Part shown: in pieces, positions 14,908 through 19,811 of the stretch
Layout of the letters: each line of letters opens with the position of its first letter
How positions within the stretch are numbered: the first letter of the stretch is position 1
NCBI GenBank assembly: GCA_016176845.1
Contig: JACOWJ010000008.1
Span: 1-19,811, forward strand
Source: Nitrospinota bacterium
Lineage (GTDB): Bacteria; 2-12-FULL-45-22; JACOWJ01
Reading direction: 5' to 3'
DNA: 19,811 nucleotides
Notes under the pieces: generated by a model
The model's input: the letters and a program-made list of their open reading frames with translations, nothing else
The model's database searches: none
What the model was told of the DNA's origin: nothing
Translations under genes and position numbers: made by a program

Positions 14908-14986
14908 TTGCAAAATGCAGAATGCAAAGTGCAAAGTGCAAGATTTTCATTTTTCATTTTTCATTTTTCATTTTTCATTTTGCATT
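14908..14986. repeat. AAAATGCA / TTTTTCAT array between lysS and lolC
   Basis: GCAAAATGCAGAATGCAAAG is followed by GATTTTCA and several TTTTTCAT copies, then TTTTGCATT. The upstream in-frame ATG at 14908 would translate it as FFIFHFSFFILHF; this is repeat DNA, not part of LolC. Confidence 0.8.
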
Positions 14987-15001
14987 TCTCGCGCAGCGAG
15001 A
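14987..15001 (+). repeat. TCTCGC-GCA-GCGAGA hairpin at the lolC start
   Basis: A perfect 6-bp stem ends 2 nt before the lolC GTG. It belongs to the same family as the hairpins at 2618, 6830 and 8997. It occupies the place where an SD would normally be. Confidence 0.7.
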
Positions 15002-15003
15002 TT

Positions 15004-16302
15004 GTGTCTTACGAATTAAAGATTGGCGTGAGATATTTGAAAGCCAAGCGGAAGCAGGCCTTCATCTCCCTGATCACCTGGATCTCGATCGGGGGGGTCA
15101 CGGTGGGAGTGATGGCCCTCATCATCGTGTTGGCGGTGATGAGCGGCTTCGAAGAGGATCTGCGCGACAAGATCCTGGGGACCAACTCCCATATTGTCGT
15201 GGTCGATCCCACGGGCGCCGGCATGGAAAATTACGCCCAGCTGATCGAGAAGGTCCGGAGGGTCGACCACGTGGCCTCTGTCGCTCCTTTCATTTACAAC
15301 CAGGTGATGTTGACCTCCGAGACCAGCGTCTCCGGGGTGGTGATCCGGGGCATCGACCCTCGCACCGAGGGGAAGGTGACCAACCTGGTGAAGAACCTGA
15401 AGGAGGGAAAAATCGATCTGCTCGACCGTTCTTACAGCCCCGATGGAGGAGTTCTTCCCACCGGGGAAGGACAGACCTTGACCCCGGGGAAAGATAAGGC
15501 TATGATAGGAGCTAAAGGGATCATCCTCGGGAAGGAGCTCGCCAAGAACCTGGGAGTCTTCAAGGGGCAAGAAGTAACCGTCATCTCCCCTTTGGGAAGC
15601 GTGACGGTCGTGGGTATGGTCCCCCGGATGAAGCGATTCCGGGTGGTCGGGATTTTCGATTCGGGGATGTTCGAGTACGATAGCAGCCTGGCCTTTATCT
15701 CCCTCGAGAGCGCTCAGCGTTTCTTCAATATGGGCGCTAAGGTCACCGGAATCGAGGTCAAGATCGATGACATCTACCGGGCCGATCAGGTGGCGAGAGC
15801 GATCCAGAAGGTTGTCGGGTTCCCTTACTGGGTCCGGGACTGGATGCAGCTGAACCGAAACCTCTTCTCCGCTTTGAAGTTGGAGAAGATCGCCATGTTC
15901 ATCATCCTGGTATTGATCGTGCTGGTGGCCGCCTTCAATATCATCAGCACACTGATCATGGTGGTGATGGAGAAGAACAAAGACATTGCCATCTTGAAAT
16001 CCATGGGGGCGAGCAATCGCAGCATCATGAAGATCTTCATGATGGAAGGGTTGGTGATTGGCGTAGCGGGGACGGTGATCGGCTCCCTGGGTGGATGGCT
16101 GGCCTGTCACCTGTTGGATCGGTATCAATTCATCAAGTTGCCCAGTGATATCTATTACCTGAGCACCTTACCGGTAAAGATGGAACCGTTGGATATCGGG
16201 GTGATCGCCCTGGCAGCCATCGGGATCAGCTTCCTGGCGACCCTCTATCCCTCCTGGAATGCCGCCAGGATGAACCCGGTAGAGGCCCTCCGGTACGAAT
16301 GA
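15004..16302 (+). CDS. lolC: Lipoprotein-releasing ABC transporter permease (LolC/LolE family)
   Basis: A 432-residue inner-membrane permease that releases mature lipoproteins from the inner membrane for transfer to the outer membrane. GTG 15004 gives [19 protein letters not shown], the typical LolC/E start, followed by one membrane segment (about 20-46). A large periplasmic domain follows (about 47-290). Three C-terminal membrane segments (from about 298, 345 and 396) form the FtsX-like domain. It ends [14 protein letters not shown], the usual end of this family. The longer frame from 14908 is repeat DNA. No convincing SD precedes the GTG, perhaps because the repeat module is inserted here; lysS may supply coupling. 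The stop overlaps the lolD start by 4 nt. A single LolC/E protein would act as a homodimer, as in many non-gammaproteobacteria. Confidence 0.93.
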   Translation: MSYELKIGVRYLKAKRKQAFISLITWISIGGVTVGVMALIIVLAVMSGFEEDLRDKILGTNSHIVVVDPTGAGMENYAQLIEKVRRVDHVASVAPFIYNQVMLTSETSVSGVVIRGIDPRTEGKVTNLVKNLKEGKIDLLDRSYSPDGGVLPTGEGQTLTPGKDKAMIGAKGIILGKELAKNLGVFKGQEVTVISPLGSVTVVGMVPRMKRFRVVGIFDSGMFEYDSSLAFISLESAQRFFNMGAKVTGIEVKIDDIYRADQVARAIQKVVGFPYWVRDWMQLNRNLFSALKLEKIAMFIILVLIVLVAAFNIISTLIMVVMEKNKDIAILKSMGASNRSIMKIFMMEGLVIGVAGTVIGSLGGWLACHLLDRYQFIKLPSDIYYLSTLPVKMEPLDIGVIALAAIGISFLATLYPSWNAARMNPVEALRYE

Positions 16303-17069
16303 AGTCCTGGGAAAACCTTTCCCTTCGGGGGACGATGGCCCTGGCTCCAGGAAGTAGCCCGGGCCTTGAGGCATGGGGTATATTGGCGGACCAGGAGGCG
16401 CTAATCCAGGTTGTGGATCTTTACAAGACCTTTATTCTGGGACGTCAGAGGATCGAGGTTCTCAAGGGATTGAACCTGGAGATTCGGAGAGGGGAGATGG
16501 TCGGAGTGGTGGGGGCCTCAGGGGCAGGGAAGAGCACCTTGCTTCACCTGATGGGCACGCTGGACCGACCGAGTATGGGTAAGATCTTTTTCGGGGCTCT
16601 GGATGTATTCCAGTTGGACGATGGAGGGCTGGCCCATTTTAGGAATCAAAAGATCGGCTTTGTCTTTCAATTCCATCACCTCTTGCCCGAGTTCAATGCC
16701 CTCGAGAACACGATGATGCCGGCCCTGATCAAGCGCAAGCCTGAGGGCGAGGCTCGCCGGAGGGCGGCAGAGATTCTTGGGGAAGTAGGGTTGGCAGAAC
16801 GGTTGTATCACAAACCAGGAGAGCTTTCGGGAGGTGAGCAGCAGAGGGTGGCCGTTGCCCGTGCCCTGATGAATGACCCGGAAGTCATCCTGGCGGATGA
16901 ACCCACGGGCAATCTGGACCTGAGGACGGGGGAGGCCATCTATGAGTTGTTACGCCGGTTGAACCGAGAAAAGGGAAAGACGCTTATCATCGTAACCCAC
17001 AGCCAAGATCTGGCAAAGAGGATGGACAGGGTCGTAAGGCTGGTAGATGGCTTAATTTCTGCGAATTAA
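16299..17069 (+). CDS. lolD: Lipoprotein-releasing ABC transporter ATPase
   Basis: A 256-residue ATPase that powers the LolC-type permease. Walker A is GASGAGKST at about 72-80, the Q-loop follows in [17 protein letters not shown], and the signature is LSGGEQQR at about 174-181. Walker B is [12 protein letters not shown] and the H-loop is IVTHSQD. The [10 protein letters not shown] stretch is typical of LolD. The chosen ATG overlaps the lolC stop (ATGA), indicating translational coupling. It gives a roughly 34-residue N-terminal extension over usual LolD proteins, which start near [11 protein letters not shown]. Because AGGAGG occurs at about 16400 just before that point, a downstream non-ATG start is possible. 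Confidence 0.93.
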   Translation: MKSWENLSLRGTMALAPGSSPGLEAWGILADQEALIQVVDLYKTFILGRQRIEVLKGLNLEIRRGEMVGVVGASGAGKSTLLHLMGTLDRPSMGKIFFGALDVFQLDDGGLAHFRNQKIGFVFQFHHLLPEFNALENTMMPALIKRKPEGEARRRAAEILGEVGLAERLYHKPGELSGGEQQRVAVARALMNDPEVILADEPTGNLDLRTGEAIYELLRRLNREKGKTLIIVTHSQDLAKRMDRVVRLVDGLISAN

Positions 17070-17082
17070 GCGAGGTGGGAAG

Positions 17083-19521
17083 ATGTTTAAAAGATTTACG
17101 GAAAGGGCGAGGAGGGTTATCATTCTGGCACGGGAAGAGGCTGAACGGAACCAGCATGAGTTCCTGGGGACGGAGCACATCCTGTTGGGCATCCTGAAGG
17201 ATGGCGGCGGGATCGCCATTACCACCCTGCAGAAGATCGGCCTCAATCTAGAGCGTCTCAAGTTAGAGCTGAAGAAGAACATGCCCAAGAGCTCCAGCCC
17301 TGCTCCGGTGGGAGAGATTCCCTTTTCTCCTCGGGCCAAGAAGGTCCTCGAGTACGCCGTCGAAGAGGCCAAGTCGATGGGCCACAACTACATCGGGACG
17401 GAACACCTCCTGCTGGGCCTGATCCGGGAGAAGGAGGGCGTGGCCTCCAAGGTGCTGATGGGAATGGGCGTGCGCCTGTCCGATGCCCGAGAGCAAACGC
17501 TGAACCTTCTCCAGGAGCCCTTCAATGCCCCCAAGGAGCGGGAGAAGACCCCGGCACTGGACGAGTTCGGCCGCGATCTCACGGATCTGGCCATGGAGGA
17601 CAAGCTCGACCCGGTGATCGGTCGGGAAAAGGAGATCGAAAGGGTCATTCAGATCCTCTCCCGCCGCACCAAGAACAACCCGGTGCTGATCGGCGAGCCA
17701 GGGGTGGGCAAGACGGCGATCGTGGAGGGGCTGGCCCAACGAATCGTCACCAAGGATGTCCCCCAGGTGTTATACGACAAACGGGTGATCGCCCTGGATC
17801 TGGGGGCACTGGTGGCGGGGACCAAATACCGGGGCCAGTTCGAGGCCCGGCTCAAGACGATCATGAAGGAGATCATCCAATCGGAGAACGTGATCCTCTT
17901 CATCGATGAGCTGCACACTCTGGTGGGCGCCGGGGCGGCGGAAGGTTCGATCGACGCCTCCAACATGCTCAAGCCCGCCCTCTCTCGGGGCGAGATCCAG
18001 TGTATCGGGGCCACCACGCTCTCGGAGTATCGCAAGTACATCGAGAAGAACGGGGCCCTGGAGCGAAGGTTCCAGCCCATCATCGTGGACCCACCCTCAG
18101 TGGACGAGACGATCCAGATCATCCGGGGGCTCAAGGACAAGTACGAGGCCCATCACCGGGCCAAGTTCACCGAAGATGCGATCATCTCCGCTTCCAAGCT
18201 GTCCGACCGTTACATCTCGGACCGGTTCCTGCCGGATAAGGCGATCGATGTGATCGACGAGGCGGGCTCCCGGGCGAGGCTCAAGAAGTCCACCTTCCCC
18301 CCGGAGGTCCGGGACGTCCAGCGGCAGATCGAAAAGATCGTCTGGGACAAGAAGAAGGCGATCGAGAGCCAGGAGTTCGAGAAGGCCGTGGAGCTGCGCG
18401 ACAAAGAGGAAGACCTGCGGCGCAAGCTCCAGCTCCTCAAAGAGGAGTGGGAAGAGGCCCAGGACGAGTTGGAGCCCATCGTGGCCGGGGAGGACATCGC
18501 GGAGATCGTCGCTCGGATGACCGGCATCCCCGTCACCAACATCCGGGAAGAGGAATCCCAACGGCTCCTCAATATGGAGGGGGAGCTTCACCAGCGAGTG
18601 GTGGGCCAGGAAGAGGCGATCGAGATGATCGGCAAGGCGATCCGGCGATCCCGCGCGGGCTTCCGCGATCCCAGCAAGCCAATCGGATCCTTCATGTTCC
18701 TGGGACCCAGTGGCGTGGGCAAGACGCACCTGGCCCGCACGCTGGCCCAGTTCCTCTTCGGGAAGGAGTCGGCCCTGGTGCGGCTGGACATGTCGGAGTA
18801 CTCCGAGCGGTTCACCGTCTCCCGGCTGACCGGCGCTCCTCCCGGATACGTGGGCTACGAGGAGGGCGGCCAGCTCACCGAGCAGATCCGGCGAAAGCCT
18901 TACTCGGTCATCCTGTTGGACGAGATCGAGAAGGCCCACCCGGACGTATTCAACATCCTGCTGCAGATCATGGACGATGGGCGCCTCACCGACAGTTACG
19001 GGCGGGTAGTGAACTTCAAGAACGCCGTGGTGATCATGACCTCCAACATCAGCGCTCGGGTGATCGAGAAGCACACCGCCCTGGGGTTCCAAAAGTCCGG
19101 CGAGAAGGACGTGCTCGACAAGATGAAGGAGAATATCCACGCCGAGCTCAAGCGGGTCTTTAACCCGGAGTTTCTGAACCGATTGGATGCGGTGGTGGTT
19201 TTCCATCCCCTGAACAAGGAGCACATTCTCAAGATCATCGACATCCTGCTGGCCGACCTGGAAAAGCAGTTGGAAGAGCATGGGCTCTCGCTGGATATCG
19301 AGCCGGCCGCTAAGGAGTGGTTGGCCGAAGAGGGATACAATCCCACCTATGGGGCCAGACCGCTGCGCCGGGCTATCCAGCGTTTCATCGAGGATCCGCT
19401 CTCCGAGGAGGTCCTGAAGGGCAGATTCAAGGAAGGAGATACTATCCTGCTCCGGTTTGACGGAGAGCGGTTGGTTTTCTCGGAGAAGAGAGAGTCGGAG
19501 TTGATCCTCTCTGAACTGTAA
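17083..19521 (+). CDS. clpC: ATP-dependent Clp protease ATP-binding subunit ClpC
   Basis: An 812-residue Hsp100 unfoldase that feeds proteins to ClpP. The N-domain carries two Clp-N repeats (about 1-145). The first AAA+ module has Walker A GEPGVGKT (204-211) and Walker B ILFIDE (271-276). A short UVR-type middle region lies at about 417-452 ([27 protein letters not shown]), which marks ClpC rather than ClpB or ClpA. The second AAA+ module has GPSGVGKT (541-548) and ILLDE (610-614). ALGF at 666-669 fits the ClpP-docking loop. The SD GAGGTGG lies close to the ATG, 13 nt after the lolD stop, so it is probably the last gene of the lolC-lolD unit. It is followed by a strong terminator. No McsA/McsB or ClpP is in view. 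Confidence 0.96.
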   Translation: MFKRFTERARRVIILAREEAERNQHEFLGTEHILLGILKDGGGIAITTLQKIGLNLERLKLELKKNMPKSSSPAPVGEIPFSPRAKKVLEYAVEEAKSMGHNYIGTEHLLLGLIREKEGVASKVLMGMGVRLSDAREQTLNLLQEPFNAPKEREKTPALDEFGRDLTDLAMEDKLDPVIGREKEIERVIQILSRRTKNNPVLIGEPGVGKTAIVEGLAQRIVTKDVPQVLYDKRVIALDLGALVAGTKYRGQFEARLKTIMKEIIQSENVILFIDELHTLVGAGAAEGSIDASNMLKPALSRGEIQCIGATTLSEYRKYIEKNGALERRFQPIIVDPPSVDETIQIIRGLKDKYEAHHRAKFTEDAIISASKLSDRYISDRFLPDKAIDVIDEAGSRARLKKSTFPPEVRDVQRQIEKIVWDKKKAIESQEFEKAVELRDKEEDLRRKLQLLKEEWEEAQDELEPIVAGEDIAEIVARMTGIPVTNIREEESQRLLNMEGELHQRVVGQEEAIEMIGKAIRRSRAGFRDPSKPIGSFMFLGPSGVGKTHLARTLAQFLFGKESALVRLDMSEYSERFTVSRLTGAPPGYVGYEEGGQLTEQIRRKPYSVILLDEIEKAHPDVFNILLQIMDDGRLTDSYGRVVNFKNAVVIMTSNISARVIEKHTALGFQKSGEKDVLDKMKENIHAELKRVFNPEFLNRLDAVVVFHPLNKEHILKIIDILLADLEKQLEEHGLSLDIEPAAKEWLAEEGYNPTYGARPLRRAIQRFIEDPLSEEVLKGRFKEGDTILLRFDGERLVFSEKRESELILSEL

Positions 19522-19620
19522 CTCTGGGGGATTATTGCCGCAAAACCGATATGGCCGGGCAGCGTTGATCGCTCCCGCAGATAAAAACGACCTTCGAGAG
19601 CCCCCGGCATTTTCACGGTA

Positions 19621-19672
19621 AAACAGCTTGCCGCTGATCTGACTATAAGGTTAGCGGTAAGCTGTTTTTGTA
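19621..19672 (+). terminator. Intrinsic terminator after clpC
   Basis: AAACAGCTTGCCGCT (19621-19635) pairs with AGCGGTAAGCTGTTT (19653-19667), a 15-bp stem with one G-U pair and a 17-nt loop. TTTTTGTAATTT follows. It lies 100 nt after the clpC stop and closes the rightward block. Confidence 0.85.
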
Positions 19673-19681
19673 ATTTAATTG

Positions 19682-19797
19682 TATAGGAATTTCCATTTTG
19701 AGATTGCTTCGTCGCTAACGCTCCTCGCAATGACATGAGGGGGTCATTGCGAGCGAAGCGAAGCAATCTAAGTTCATTGCATAGGAATTTCCATTTT
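19682..19797. repeat. Paired GAGCGAAGCGA repeat flanked by two TAGGAATTTCCATTTT boxes
   Basis: Boxes at 19682-19699 and 19780-19797 are in the same orientation. They flank an imperfect inverted repeat (19701-19769): AGATTGCTTCGTCGC... facing ...GCGAAGCGAAGCAATCT around a short centre. It is the fullest copy of an element also seen at 9319-9413. No gene starts between clpC and the window end. Confidence 0.75.
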
Positions 19798-19811
19798 CAG
19801 CGAAGACCCCC

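Noticed and set aside
13246-14934. 562-codon minus-strand frame opposite lysS
   Set aside because: Shadow of the well-supported lysyl-tRNA synthetase; it also runs through repeat DNA at its start.
1078-14986. AT-rich repeat arrays as CRISPR
   Set aside because: Units are under 10 nt, drift continuously and have no unique spacers of constant length; there are no cas genes.

Overview
The window comes from a GC-rich Gram-negative bacterium. It encodes apolipoprotein N-acyltransferase, a LolC/LolD lipoprotein exporter and an outer-membrane barrel. The order lnt-prfB-lysS-lolC-lolD resembles the former Deltaproteobacteria (Desulfobacterota). The two radical-SAM enzymes, one apparently a selenoprotein, suggest an anaerobe that decodes UGA as selenocysteine. 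The phylum is inferred from gene order and could be wrong. No tRNA, rRNA, CRISPR array, transposase or phage gene was seen.

Layout. (1) 1-1060: a less GC-rich edge with two leftward genes. One is a 137-residue unknown protein. The other is the first 160 residues of a Swt1-type HEPN protein that runs off the left edge, possibly the border of a defence island. (2) 1162-8961: five leftward genes. In transcription order they are a DUF1302-like outer-membrane protein, a UGA-containing radical-SAM protein, CorA, a radical-SAM/SPASM protein and a class III aminotransferase. A good sigma70-like promoter overlapping a perfect 13-bp inverted repeat lies at 9589-9636, far upstream of the first gene. (3) 8962-9820: a repeat-rich divergent region, followed by a small AT-rich unknown gene (9821-10105). 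(4) 10328-19521: a rightward housekeeping block of lnt, prfB (with the programmed +1 frameshift), lysS (own promoter), lolC, lolD and clpC, closed by a strong intrinsic terminator at 19621-19672.

The rightward block supplies lipoprotein maturation (Lnt) and release from the inner membrane (LolCD), translation (RF2, LysRS) and protein quality control (ClpC). The leftward set may be a pathway built on two radical-SAM enzymes, a PLP enzyme and an outer-membrane channel. That link rests on position alone, and CorA in the middle looks unrelated.

Most of the longer intergenic gaps carry short-repeat DNA: AT-rich arrays of GGAAATTG or AAAATGCA type words, small CTCGC-nnn-GCGAG hairpins next to start codons, TAGGAATTTCC boxes, paired GAGCGAAGCGA elements, GGGACTA heptads and other inverted repeats. 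Many open frames in these gaps are artefacts of the repeats.

The most notable observation is the in-frame UGA at 6335-6337, with a SECIS-like hairpin just downstream. It joins two apparent ORFs into one 468-residue radical-SAM selenoprotein with unusual cysteine spacing.
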